A stretch of 64,000 nucleotides of DNA from MKUN01 sp964481425 (GTDB lineage Bacteria; Bacteroidota; Bacteroidia; Chitinophagales; Chitinophagaceae), in contig CAYZTM010000019.1 of assembly GCA_964481425.1 (NCBI GenBank), positions 1-64,000 on the forward strand, read 5' to 3'. The position numbers and the translations under genes were made by a program. Under the pieces are notes generated by a model, which worked only from the letters and a program-made list of their open reading frames with translations, was not told the origin of the DNA and made no database searches. Shown here one piece after another: positions 8,434-15,507 of this stretch (its first letter is position 1; the number at the start of each line of letters is the position of its first letter).

Positions 8434-8466
8434 TTTATAATGCGTTTATTGCTTTACTTTTTATAA

Positions 8467-8703
8467 TTAGATCTTTTGTCCCTGTGCACGAAGCTCTTTT
8501 ACTACAGAAAGCAATCCGTTCTTATTGATCGTACGGATAGCATCGGTGGTCAACTTCAGGGTTACCCAACGGTCTTCTTCAGCAAGGAAGAAGCGTTTGG
8601 TCTGCAAATTGGGCAAAAAGCGGCGATTAGCCTTCTTATTAGAGAAAGATACTTTATGACCTGATACTGGTTTTCTACCTGTTACCTGACAAACACGTGC
8701 CAT
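8467..8703 (-). CDS. rpmB: 50S ribosomal protein L28
   Basis: 78 residues beginning MARVCQVTGRKPVSGHKVSF, with NKKANRRFLPNLQTKRFF and a C-terminal helix VVKELRAQGQKI. This is a standard-length Bacteroidota L28. It is first in the rpmB-rpmG-DUF4295 transcript. About 20 bp before the start the strand reads GACCTTTG, a one-base variant of the -7 box. No zinc-binding cysteine pairs are present. Confidence 0.97.
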   Translation of the reverse strand: MARVCQVTGRKPVSGHKVSFSNKKANRRFLPNLQTKRFFLAEEDRWVTLKLTTDAIRTINKNGLLSVVKELRAQGQKI

Positions 8704-8788
8704 TTTCTGATTTTTTTAGGACTGCAAAGGTCTTTTTTTTTTACGTAACGGCAAAATATTTTCATATTTTTTTTATCCCTGCCGTTCC

Positions 8789-9520
8789 CTATGGCATTTC
8801 GGGCAATACCAATGCATCGAGGTCAACTATTCCGGGCACATTTTCGCTGATAAAGCCCTCCCCGTAGGCTGCACCTATACGTTTGCCCAGAAGAGCAGCG
8901 CGGGCCTCAATGTTCTTTAAAAAATCACCCTTTGCTATATATGTAAGTGGCTCATTAGAACCGGGATCGTGAAATTGACTTTTGTAGCACTTGACTGCTT
9001 CCATTTTCTGCTCCTGCTCCCCGCTGATATCAACAATAAAGACCGGTTCCGTAAAGCGGTCCTGTATCATATGATACACCCGTTTAGGACGCCAAGCTTC
9101 CTGTACCTGCCCGTCGCTTTGGGTCTCTATCTTCCTGAGGCCAGCCAAAAAGCAGGCATCAGCTATCAACCGTCCTGCCCTGCCATGGTCCGGGTGGCGG
9201 TCGGCCAATGCGTTAGCAATTACTATCTCGGGGCGGTATTTACGAATGTATGTGACCAGTTGTAATTGGTGCTCCCGATCGTTTTGGAAAAATCCATCGG
9301 CCATGCCTGCGTTCTCCCGCACCTTCAGGCCCATTACCTTCGCTGCATCCTGCGCCTCCTGCAGCCGGATCTCCGGTGTGCCGCGGGTACCCAGCTCGCC
9401 CTGTGTGAGGTCAACGATGCCCACAGCCTGCCCTTTCTTGGCGTGCTTTATCAGCGTACCCGCACAACCCAGTTCTATATCATCGGGGTGAACGGCAACG
9501 GCGAGGATATGAAGTTTCAT
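8789..9520 (-). CDS. bshB1: Bacillithiol biosynthesis deacetylase BshB1
   Basis: 243 residues of the LmbE/PIG-L zinc deacetylase fold. Zinc and catalytic motifs are AVHPDDIELG (His11, Asp13, Asp14) and RHPDHGRAG (His109, Asp111, His112). GELGTRGTPEIR and the C-terminal YGEGF are typical of BshB1. It removes the acetyl group from GlcNAc-malate to give GlcN-malate, the second step of bacillithiol synthesis. bshA and bshC are not in the window, but a bacilliredoxin (brxA) is at 21.96 kb. A near -7 box lies only 5 bp before the ATG. Confidence 0.93.
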   Translation of the reverse strand: MKLHILAVAVHPDDIELGCAGTLIKHAKKGQAVGIVDLTQGELGTRGTPEIRLQEAQDAAKVMGLKVRENAGMADGFFQNDREHQLQLVTYIRKYRPEIVIANALADRHPDHGRAGRLIADACFLAGLRKIETQSDGQVQEAWRPKRVYHMIQDRFTEPVFIVDISGEQEQKMEAVKCYKSQFHDPGSNEPLTYIAKGDFLKNIEARAALLGKRIGAAYGEGFISENVPGIVDLDALVLPEMP

Positions 9521-9525
9521 TGATG

Positions 9526-9533
9526 TAAAGTTA
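9526..9533 (-). promoter_or_regulatory. Possible bshB1 -7 box, leaderless geometry
   Basis: On the minus strand TAACTTTA (one mismatch to TAnnTTTG) lies 5 bp before the bshB1 ATG, the same spacing as the perfect boxes of the SDR gene at 10571 and the DUF433 gene. Confidence 0.4.
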
Positions 9534-9629
9534 GTTGAATAAGTTGATTGGGTTGACGGGTTGATAAGTATTGCATTGATAACGAGAAGACCGTTTTAAT
9601 AAAAAGGTCACTATTACCTTGCTGACTTC

Positions 9630-10571
9630 TCAGCTCTTCAGGTGCGTCAGCATATCGTGTGTCATCTTATCGAGGCCAAACTCATGCTGCCAGCCCCAAT
9701 CGCTACGGGCCGCACTGTCGTCAATGCTCCGGGGCCAGCCGTCGGCTATGGCCTGCCTGAAGTCAGGGGCGTAGTCGATGGCAAAACCGGGGATGTGGTA
9801 CTTTATTGTTTCGGCTATCTCTTTGGGTGAGAAGCTCATAGCGCTGAAATTGTAGGCCATGCGCGTCTTAACCTGCTCTGCCGGAGCTTCCATTAACTGT
9901 ATGGTGCCACGTATGGCATCATCCATATACATCATAGGCAGGTATGTGTTCTCTTTCAGGAAGCAGGTATAATGTTTGTTCTTCAAAGCTTCGTGGTATA
10001 TCTCCACAGCATAATCGGTAGTACCGCCGCCGGGTGCAGACTTCCAACTAATGAGGCCCGGATAGCGCAGGCTGCGGACATCGAGCCCCCAGCGCATATT
10101 ATAATACTGGCACCAAAGCTCACCAGCATATTTGCTGATGCCGTATACTGTTTTAGGCTCTACTATGGTTTGCTGGGGGGTATTATCGCGGGGAGTGGTA
10201 GGGCCAAATACTGCTATGGAACTGGGCCAGTATATCTTTGCCAGTTTCTCCTGCACGGCTATATCCAGCACCTGGAGGAGGCTCTGCATATTGATATCCC
10301 ATGCTTTTTTCGGGTCTTTCTCACCGGTGGCCGAAAGCAGGGCGGCAAGATGATATACCTGGGTAATACCTTCCTTTTTTACGGTGTCCAATACTGCGTT
10401 GGCATCCATGGCATTCAGCACCTGGTAGGGCCCCCGATCCTTTAACAAAGGGTGCGGTTCCGTTTTCAGGTCGGTAGCAATCACATTGTCATTGCCATAG
10501 GCCTCACGCAATGCCATAGCCAGCTCAACACCTATTTGTCCGCCGGCACCCAGTATCAATATCTTGTCCAT
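9630..10571 (-). CDS. SDR-family NAD-dependent L-threonine 3-dehydrogenase
   Basis: 313 residues. Rossmann motif ILGAGGQIGVELA at the N-terminus, the SDR catalytic set Ser117 region (WPSSIAVFGP) and YGISKYAGE (YxxxK), plus SLRYPGLISW and GGGTTDYAVEI, which are typical of the short-chain type threonine dehydrogenase rather than of sugar epimerases. The enzyme oxidises threonine to 2-amino-3-ketobutyrate, which a ligase (kbl, not seen here) splits into glycine and acetyl-CoA. It has its own -7 box 5 bp upstream and lies 47 bp downstream of carA on the same strand. An epimerase role is the main alternative. Confidence 0.85.
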   Translation of the reverse strand: MDKILILGAGGQIGVELAMALREAYGNDNVIATDLKTEPHPLLKDRGPYQVLNAMDANAVLDTVKKEGITQVYHLAALLSATGEKDPKKAWDINMQSLLQVLDIAVQEKLAKIYWPSSIAVFGPTTPRDNTPQQTIVEPKTVYGISKYAGELWCQYYNMRWGLDVRSLRYPGLISWKSAPGGGTTDYAVEIYHEALKNKHYTCFLKENTYLPMMYMDDAIRGTIQLMEAPAEQVKTRMAYNFSAMSFSPKEIAETIKYHIPGFAIDYAPDFRQAIADGWPRSIDDSAARSDWGWQHEFGLDKMTHDMLTHLKS

Positions 10572-10576
10572 TAAGT

Positions 10577-10584
10577 CAAAAGTA
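10577..10584 (-). promoter_or_regulatory. Promoter -7 box of the threonine dehydrogenase gene
   Basis: On the minus strand a perfect box TACTTTTG lies 5 bp before the ATG at 10571. The transcript would start at or very near the A of the start codon, giving a leaderless message. Confidence 0.6.
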
Positions 10585-10618
10585 AAAAGTCAACAACAAA
10601 AAGCAGCGGCAAATTGGA

Positions 10619-11734
10619 TTATTTAGACATGCCCTTCTCGATCATTTGTAAAAAGTCATCGAACAAGTATCTTGAATCGTGAGGCCCGGGGGTAGCTTCC
10701 GGGTGGTACTGCACCGAGAATGCCTGCTTGTGCTTCATGCGGATACCTTCTATGGAACCATCGTTCAGGTTCACATGGGTAACTTCCAGTTCGGCTGAAC
10801 CTTTGAGCGCTTCCGGATCAACGCCGAAACCATGATTCTGTGTGGTTATCTCGCTCCTGCCGGTCACGAGGTTCTTTACCGGGTGGTTGAGCCCCCTATG
10901 ACCGTGGTGCATTTTAAAGGTGGGTATGCCATTGGCCCGGGCAAGCAACTGGTGCCCCAGACAGATGCCAAAAAGCGGCTTGCCGGTATTGAGCAGTTCT
11001 TTTACTGTCTGCACCGCATAATCCATACTGCCGGGGTCGCCGGGACCATTGCTGATGAAATAGCCATGCGGTTGGAACTCCTCGAGTGTGGCCATATCGG
11101 TCTTAGCCGGGAAAACCTTTACATATGCATCGCGCTCGGTAAGACAACTGAGGATATTGCGCTTAACGCCATAGTCGAGCACCGCAACCCTTACAGGGGA
11201 ATGAGGAGAACCCAGCGTATACGCTTCTTTGGTGCTCACCTCGCTGCTCAGCTCCAGGCCGTCCATGCTGGGAACCTTTGCGAGCTCAGCACGGAGTGCT
11301 TCCAAATCACTTATCTCGGTGCTGATGATGCAGTTCTGAGCTCCTTTGCTGCGTATATGCTGCACGAGGGCACGGGTATCCACATCGTATATGGCCACTA
11401 TATTGTTCTGTACCAGGTATTCATTGATGCCCTCATCGGCTATCATGCGGCTGTAACGGGCAGAAATGTTCTTGCATATCAGCCCCCTGATCTTTATGGA
11501 ATCGCTCTCCACATCCACATCTTTGGTACCATAATTTCCTACATAGGCATTATTCATTATGAGTACCTGCCCTGTGTATGAAGGATCTGTGAAGACCTCC
11601 TGGTAACCCGTCATACCGGTGTTGAAGCAAATCTCTCCGCCGCATGTGCCCTTTGCACCTGCGGCCTTACCTTTAAGAAAAGTCCCGTCCTCAAGCAAGA
11701 GCCAGGCGGGAGCAGCGTTTTGTTGATCAGGCAT
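10619..11734 (-). CDS. carA: Carbamoyl-phosphate synthase small (glutaminase) subunit
   Basis: 371 residues from the ATG at 11734 (MPDQQNAAPAW). A longer frame opens at 11764, but a perfect -7 box lies inside that extension, so the shorter start is chosen. The N-terminal small-subunit domain contains FNTGMTGYQEV and DPSYTGQ; the class I glutaminase domain has the nucleophile in LFGICLGHQLLA (Cys258) and the His/Glu pair in QYHPEATPGP (His344, Glu346). It supplies ammonia to CarB for carbamoyl phosphate used in arginine and pyrimidine synthesis. carB is not adjacent. Confidence 0.96.
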   Translation of the reverse strand: MPDQQNAAPAWLLLEDGTFLKGKAAGAKGTCGGEICFNTGMTGYQEVFTDPSYTGQVLIMNNAYVGNYGTKDVDVESDSIKIRGLICKNISARYSRMIADEGINEYLVQNNIVAIYDVDTRALVQHIRSKGAQNCIISTEISDLEALRAELAKVPSMDGLELSSEVSTKEAYTLGSPHSPVRVAVLDYGVKRNILSCLTERDAYVKVFPAKTDMATLEEFQPHGYFISNGPGDPGSMDYAVQTVKELLNTGKPLFGICLGHQLLARANGIPTFKMHHGHRGLNHPVKNLVTGRSEITTQNHGFGVDPEALKGSAELEVTHVNLNDGSIEGIRMKHKQAFSVQYHPEATPGPHDSRYLFDDFLQMIEKGMSK

Positions 11735-11750
11735 AAAAAAACAAATTGGG

Positions 11751-11758
11751 CAAATGTA
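11751..11758 (-). promoter_or_regulatory. carA promoter -7 box
   Basis: On the minus strand TACATTTG, a perfect TAnnTTTG match, lies 16 bp before the ATG at 11734. It fixes the carA start. Confidence 0.7.
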
Positions 11759-11904
11759 CGGCAAATGAACAAAAGGTTAAAAAGTTCTCCAGCCCAAATG
11801 TGGGTATGTGGATAAACAGGCCAAAATAGCCAGAAAAACTTTTTTTGGGAATTTCTATTGATAATCAAGTTATAAGCGGTTAAAAAGTTCACAAAAATTT
11901 CCCA

Positions 11905-12504
11905 TTATTTTCTCATTTCTTTCCCACTGCGGGCAGAAGCATTGTTGATAAGTTTTTCATGTAGCTCCCGCTCGTTCTGCTCATCGAGCCGCTGCTCCGT
12001 ATAGTCCTTTGCCTTGAGGGGCATATACCCATCCTCGTCGAAGCCGGCGGGAAGGAAATCGCTGATATAAACATCGCGGCGCTCGCTGATGTGGCGCTCG
12101 ACATGCGGCAGTAACTTTTCGGTAAGCTGCGGATCGCGCCTGCGCAGGCGATCGAGAAAGAGGCTGAACATCTCCATGCTCTCGTTGACTGTGCTGCGGT
12201 TCTTAAGCTTACCGATGGTAAGGGCTACTTTATGCATGGCATCGGCCTCCTTGTGGGTAAGGGGGATACCCATGCGAGCATCGGAAAGGATATGCCGCGT
12301 GAGGTGTGCGAGGGTGTAATAACACTGCTCGGCAATGATGGAGGGAAGGTGTTGCGCCGACAGGCGCAGGCGTTCCCAATCGCCCTCGCGGACCCAAAGG
12401 TGAATGCTGCGGCGGCTGACGCCGAGCCGGTCTGCTATTTCTGTCTTGGTAAGATCCCCCTGAAAATAAAGCTCTTTGGCCTGTGCTTTCTTTTTGTTCT
12501 TCAT
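11905..12504 (-). CDS. HTH protein resembling phage terminase small subunits
   Basis: 199 residues. The N-terminus holds a clear helix-turn-helix (GDLTKTEIADRLGVSRRSI, then HLWVREGDWERL) of the kind found in terminase small subunits and transposase N-termini. The rest is helical, with HLPSIIAEQCYYTLAHL, IGKLKNRSTVNESMEMF and a charged C-terminus. No catalytic DDE or nuclease motif is visible. I recall related Bacteroidota proteins occurring in several copies per genome and sometimes being labelled transposase-related; that is memory, not shown here. Its promoter and 5' leader (repeat A1) occur a second time at 15745-15872 without the gene, which supports a link with a mobile or amplified element. 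Confidence 0.6.
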   Translation of the reverse strand: MKNKKKAQAKELYFQGDLTKTEIADRLGVSRRSIHLWVREGDWERLRLSAQHLPSIIAEQCYYTLAHLTRHILSDARMGIPLTHKEADAMHKVALTIGKLKNRSTVNESMEMFSLFLDRLRRRDPQLTEKLLPHVERHISERRDVYISDFLPAGFDEDGYMPLKAKDYTEQRLDEQNERELHEKLINNASARSGKEMRK

Positions 12505-12521
12505 AGTGATATAGATTTAAG

Positions 12522-12649
12522 CCTCCGGCTCCCTGAAGGGAGGGACATTGGTTTGTTCGCGCGAGCATTTAGTTTTTTTATATAATGCTTTAGCGGGTAC
12601 AAAGTTAGAATGGGTGCGAATGAGGGGCAAATAATCATATCCACATATT
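12522..12649 (-). repeat. Repeat A, copy 1 (promoter and leader of the HTH gene)
   Basis: A 128-bp sequence that recurs at 15745-15872 with the same length and about 85-90% identity by eye. It contains a complete promoter (see 12600-12631) and a small hairpin CTCCC-TGAA-GGGAG in the leader. Here it directs transcription into the HTH gene at 11905-12504. Confidence 0.85.
12600..12631 (-). promoter_or_regulatory. Promoter of the HTH gene (within repeat A1)
   Basis: Read on the minus strand: TTTG (12631-12628), a 20-bp spacer, then a perfect -7 box TAACTTTG (12607-12600). This is the full Bacteroidota consensus with both elements. The leader to the ATG is about 95 nt. Confidence 0.75.
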
Positions 12650-12673
12650 ATGGCTGTGGCTGAACAAGCGAGG

Positions 12674-12721
12674 GGCACAAGAACGCTACACACAATTGCC
12701 CAGCGGCATTCTTACGCCAAC
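12674..12721. repeat. Repeat C, partial copy 0 (right half)
   Basis: 48 bp matching the right half of repeat C (13116-13219) at about 46 of 48 positions. It contains the bulged hairpin AAGAACGCT / AGCGGCATTCTT. It lies 24 bp beyond repeat A1, the same A-then-C order as at 15745-16029. Confidence 0.8.
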
Positions 12722-12738
12722 TGTGGGCGAAAGAAGTT

Positions 12739-12820
12739 CAACCCCGTTGGGGATGGATGGATATTGTTTGTCTTGGCCCCGGATAATTTCCGGGGTTATT
12801 CATGTTCTACCTCTTCGAGG
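12739..12820. repeat. Repeat E: multi-hairpin intergenic element
   Basis: Three short hairpins in 82 bp: AACCCC-GTT-GGGG (12740-12752), CCCCGGA-TAATT-TCCGGGG (12777-12795) and CCTC-TTC-GAGG (12810-12820). It resembles a dispersed intergenic repeat I recall from other Bacteroidota genomes. Only one copy is in this window, so repeat status rests on memory. Confidence 0.45.
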
Positions 12821-12925
12821 ATCTGGCGTTATTTTGCAAGGTCCGCGACTACGAGACATACTGTGATCAACGAAAAAGTATGGTAAACACGCGACTAACC
12901 GTAACGCGCCTGACCGCGTAAAGGG

Positions 12926-13053
12926 GTACTAACGCTATGTACAAGTCAAGCTATATCGGCAGCGGCGGGAAGAATGCCGGCTGCAAACCGGATAAATTAT
13001 GTAGACACGAGTTTTTGCTACGCACATAGCCGGGCTAGAAACTCGTGCCAGAC
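12926..13053. repeat. Repeat B, copy 1
   Basis: A 128-bp unit that recurs at 14671-14798 with roughly 93% identity by eye and no length change. Its right part folds into a 9-bp perfect stem, CACGAGTTT (13006-13014) with AAACTCGTG (13039-13047), around an inner GCTA/TAGC hairpin. No reading frame is conserved between copies. Confidence 0.9.
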
Positions 13054-13070
13054 AAAAGAATGTGAATGAT

Positions 13071-13110
13071 GCCTCACCCCAGCCCTCTCCAAAGGAGAGG
13101 GAGGCGCGAG
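13071..13110. repeat. Repeat D: CCCTCTCC palindrome
   Basis: CCTCACCCCAGCCCTCTCC then AAA and GGAGAGGG: an 8-bp perfect stem (13083-13090 with 13094-13101). The CCCTCACCCCAGCCCTCTCC-type palindrome is a widely scattered bacterial intergenic repeat. Here it sits between repeats B1 and C1, in the place where B2 and C2 are only 6 bp apart, as if inserted. Confidence 0.65.
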
Positions 13111-13115
13111 TAGGG

Positions 13116-13219
13116 CCTGGGTATCCTCGTTACAAACGAGGACCAGTAAGGGCCGCAATCGAGCGAAAGGCACAAGAACGCTGCACACAATTGCCCAGCG
13201 GCATTCTTGCGCCAACATG
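13116..13219. repeat. Repeat C, copy 1
   Basis: 104 bp almost identical to 15926-16029 (one internal mismatch by eye). It holds two hairpins: TCCTCGTT-ACA-AACGAGGA and AAGAACGCTG ... CAGCG-gca-TTCTT with a 3-nt bulge. The near identity of copies 2.7 kb apart points to recent duplication or gene conversion. Confidence 0.9.
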
Positions 13220-13256
13220 GGAACAAGAGGTAAAGAAAAGCAGTTAGGTTAGGTAC

Positions 13257-13865
13257 TCATTCCAGATATGTTTCAAGTTCCTTGCGTCCTTTGGCGGTGC
13301 TATGCGGCAGCAACAGGTGCGCGATCACTTTAATATAATGACGCATCTGCCTAGCGGGGCTCATATCCCGGTAAGTTGTAATAGCCCCGGGTATCCAGAA
13401 ACGCACAATAAGCCCAAGCGCGTCGGCCAATACCTCAAGTTCGACGGCGGTCTTTATATCGAGGTATTTGTGTTCATTCAGCAAAGTTAGATTGCCCAGC
13501 ATAACATTATTCCGAGCCGCACGGGTCTTCTTATAAGCCTCGGCCAGGCCGGGGTTGCGCAACATGATGTTCGCAGAACTGATAAAGAGGCATTTGTACC
13601 GTAACTGATTCTTAAAGCCCTGCTCTATAATATCGAGGAAGGCTGCAATGCGGGGCTCTTTCATCTGCACCAAAGTCTTCGCGTTGAGGGCAGCGAGATC
13701 GTCGGATATCCTGGACACGAGGTCGTCCTTGGTGGGGAAATAATAGGTGATGTTACCTATACGCATATCCAGTGCGGCAGCCAGCTCACGCATGCCTACA
13801 TACTCTACCCCATTCTCATTGAACAGCTGCAGCGCTTTATCGACTATTTTTTGTCCAGTATTCAT
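13257..13865 (-). CDS. TetR/AcrR-family transcriptional repressor
   Basis: 202 residues. The N-terminal HTH domain reads GVEYVGMRELAAALDMRIGN then ITYYFPTKDDLVSRI, the classic TetR pattern (residues about 18-52). The remaining helical ligand domain is not diagnostic. It is divergent from a small membrane protein gene, and the 95 bp between them carries two GGTCA-N-TGACC palindromes, one next to the -7 box of the divergent gene. That arrangement suggests it represses its neighbour and itself. The ligand is unknown. Repeat C1 ends 37 bp from its stop. Confidence 0.9.
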   Translation of the reverse strand: MNTGQKIVDKALQLFNENGVEYVGMRELAAALDMRIGNITYYFPTKDDLVSRISDDLAALNAKTLVQMKEPRIAAFLDIIEQGFKNQLRYKCLFISSANIMLRNPGLAEAYKKTRAARNNVMLGNLTLLNEHKYLDIKTAVELEVLADALGLIVRFWIPGAITTYRDMSPARQMRHYIKVIAHLLLPHSTAKGRKELETYLE

Positions 13866-13882
13866 TATTTTAAAAAAAATTT

Positions 13883-13920
13883 GGTCATTGACCTATTTTT
13901 TATATTTTTGGTCAATGACC
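13883..13920 (+). promoter_or_regulatory. Twin TetR operators and promoter
   Basis: Two 11-bp palindromes, GGTCATTGACC (13883-13893) and GGTCAATGACC (13910-13920), are 27 bp apart centre to centre. A perfect -7 box TATTTTTG (13903-13910) for the gene at 13961 touches the second operator, so a bound repressor would block the start site. Confidence 0.8.
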
Positions 13921-13960
13921 AAATTTCAAACTTATTCCGTAAAAAGCAAAATAAAAAACT

Positions 13961-14437
13961 ATGTTACGCAACATCATCCTTATTTCAGCAATCGTATTTG
14001 CAGCAGGCGTATTGTTCGTGAACGTCTATAATTCGGTAGTGGACACGCCTAACTGGGGCAGGGACATACCGGCATCTATACAGACAACAAGAGACTATTT
14101 TAAGGCGAAGAACCCCGGTGATTTCTTCAGGGTATTCTCACCCCTCAACCAAATATTGTGCCTTCTAGCACTGATCTTTTGGTGGAAGGTCGACCCGGGC
14201 ATGAGGCCGTACTGTGGGCTGGCCCTTGTGTGCGCGGTGATGGGCGACGTATTCACCTTTGCCTACTTTTACCCACGCAACAATATCCTGTTCCTTTCGG
14301 AGATCAGCAGCCATCTAGATGCCATAAAGAAAGCCTACCAGGAATGGAATATAATGAACTGGCCAAGGAGCCTGATCGTTCTCGGTGAACTATGCCTGCT
14401 CATCGGTGGTTTGCTGCGGCAACTTAAAAAGGCGTAG
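13961..14437 (+). CDS. Four-helix membrane protein, DUF1772-like
   Basis: 158 residues with four hydrophobic helices (about 4-24, 63-78, 84-104, 132-152) and the N-terminal motif VNVYNSVVDTPNWGRDIP. The fold and spacing resemble DUF1772 (anthrone-oxygenase-like) membrane proteins, but this family call is by overall look only. It is divergent from the TetR gene and is the likely target of that repressor. Function unknown; export or stress roles often proposed for TetR-linked membrane proteins are guesses here. Confidence 0.75.
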   Translation: MLRNIILISAIVFAAGVLFVNVYNSVVDTPNWGRDIPASIQTTRDYFKAKNPGDFFRVFSPLNQILCLLALIFWWKVDPGMRPYCGLALVCAVMGDVFTFAYFYPRNNILFLSEISSHLDAIKKAYQEWNIMNWPRSLIVLGELCLLIGGLLRQLKKA

Positions 14438-14670
14438 AGCGGTGAAGAAAATTATTTTAAAAACCGATTGTGAGGAAAACACAGGGAGGGTTGTTGTAAG
14501 CCGATTGGGCTACGGGATATGTGTTGCCGGATATAATCTTTCGATCTATTGGAAGATATAGGTTAAGCAAATATACACCAGTTGTGAAGCGTTGCCTGCT
14601 CCGTCATAAGCTTTTGTTCCCTGATGCCGTTGAGTCCTCTGAAGGGAGAGAACAACGGGTAAAGAAAGCA
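14438..14670. other. Intergenic DNA before repeat B2
   Basis: No gene is supported here. It contains one imperfect hairpin near 14629-14658 (GTTGAG-TCCTCT paired with GGGAGA-CAAC) and merges into repeat B2. The plus-strand frame crossing repeats B2 and C2 is not conserved between repeat copies and is rejected. Confidence 0.5.
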
Positions 14671-14798
14671 GTACTAACGCTATCTACAAGCCAAGCTATA
14701 TCGGCAGCAGCAGGAAGAATGACGGTTGCAAACCGGATAAATTATGTAGACACGAGTTTTTGCTACGCACATAGCCCGGCTAGAAACTCGTGCCAGAC
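14671..14798. repeat. Repeat B, copy 2
   Basis: Second 128-bp copy of repeat B with the same CACGAGTTT/AAACTCGTG stem. The stem is unchanged between the two copies although bases elsewhere differ. Repeat C2 begins 6 bp later. Confidence 0.9.
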
Positions 14799-14804
14799 GA
14801 GCCA

Positions 14805-14866
14805 AAATAAACGCGTTGCAAACGCTGCACCTGGGAATCCTCGTTACAAACGAGGACCAGTAAGGG
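14805..14866. repeat. Repeat C, copy 2 (truncated)
   Basis: Left half of repeat C, including the TCCTCGTT-ACA-AACGAGGA hairpin. It matches 15900-15962 and breaks off exactly at the stop codon of the minus-strand gene at 14867-15355. Confidence 0.85.
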
Positions 14867-15355
14867 TCATTGCAATTCATTTATCATCACACAGTTGAAT
14901 ATTAAAGCTAGCTTTTGAGCTATTAATAACGCCTCTTCACTGCGACTAACTGAAATGATATATTTCTTTTTAAAGCCTTTAGACGATCTCAATCTTAAGC
15001 TAACTCTGTAAGAAGTAATAACAGCAGCAAACCCTATAGCTCCTTTTTCTACAACTACACCTATTAATTGATTAGAAAAAAAACTTTTATTATTAATACA
15101 AAATTCATTAGAGTGGATCACCAATGACTTATTCCTGTTAATCATCAGATCTTTAAACGCATAATTATACAATAAGGCAAAGAATAAGAGAATACAAAAA
15201 GCTATCCACGGTGTAATTTTTGAAAAGTCAGCAATAAATAAATATCCTACCATCAGTAAAAGAAAAAAAGCAATTATTGATATTAGCTGCCATGCATTGA
15301 AGGCATTAATCTTATATGTATTTTCTGATAGCTTGACTATTTTATCGTTTTCCAT
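14867..15355 (-). CDS. AT-rich two-helix membrane protein, unknown
   Basis: 162 residues: a charged N-terminus, two transmembrane helices (about 21-43 and 48-66), then a soluble basic domain (residues 70-162) that looks like a PH-like or YcxB-like small beta fold. I do not recognise the family. The gene is visibly richer in A and T than its neighbours, lies inside the repeat patch, and ends at the edge of repeat C2, all consistent with acquired DNA. No clear promoter was found. The coding frame is open and uses ordinary low-GC codons. Confidence 0.7.
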   Translation of the reverse strand: MENDKIVKLSENTYKINAFNAWQLISIIAFFLLLMVGYLFIADFSKITPWIAFCILLFFALLYNYAFKDLMINRNKSLVIHSNEFCINNKSFFSNQLIGVVVEKGAIGFAAVITSYRVSLRLRSSKGFKKKYIISVSRSEEALLIAQKLALIFNCVMINELQ

Positions 15356-15507
15356 TTTCTATATTAATATTTACTTGTTTCAATGCTTGTGCAACAGCTT
15401 CATTCTTATCCTAAGCAATACCTGTATTTTTTCCGCATCATAAACTTGCGTAGCAAACTCAGCAGTTTCACTGACACGTCTCTTAAAGACAAAACAACAT
15501 CCTTGTT

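Noticed and set aside
10832..11581. 249-residue plus-strand frame inside carA
   Set aside because: Antisense shadow; carA motifs are fully intact on the minus strand.
13018..13247. Short frames over repeats B1, D and C1 on both strands
   Set aside because: They translate hairpin repeats; equivalent frames in other copies differ or are broken.
14521..14898. 125-residue plus-strand frame across repeats B2 and C2
   Set aside because: The frame is not kept in the other copies of the repeats and the translation has no recognisable fold.
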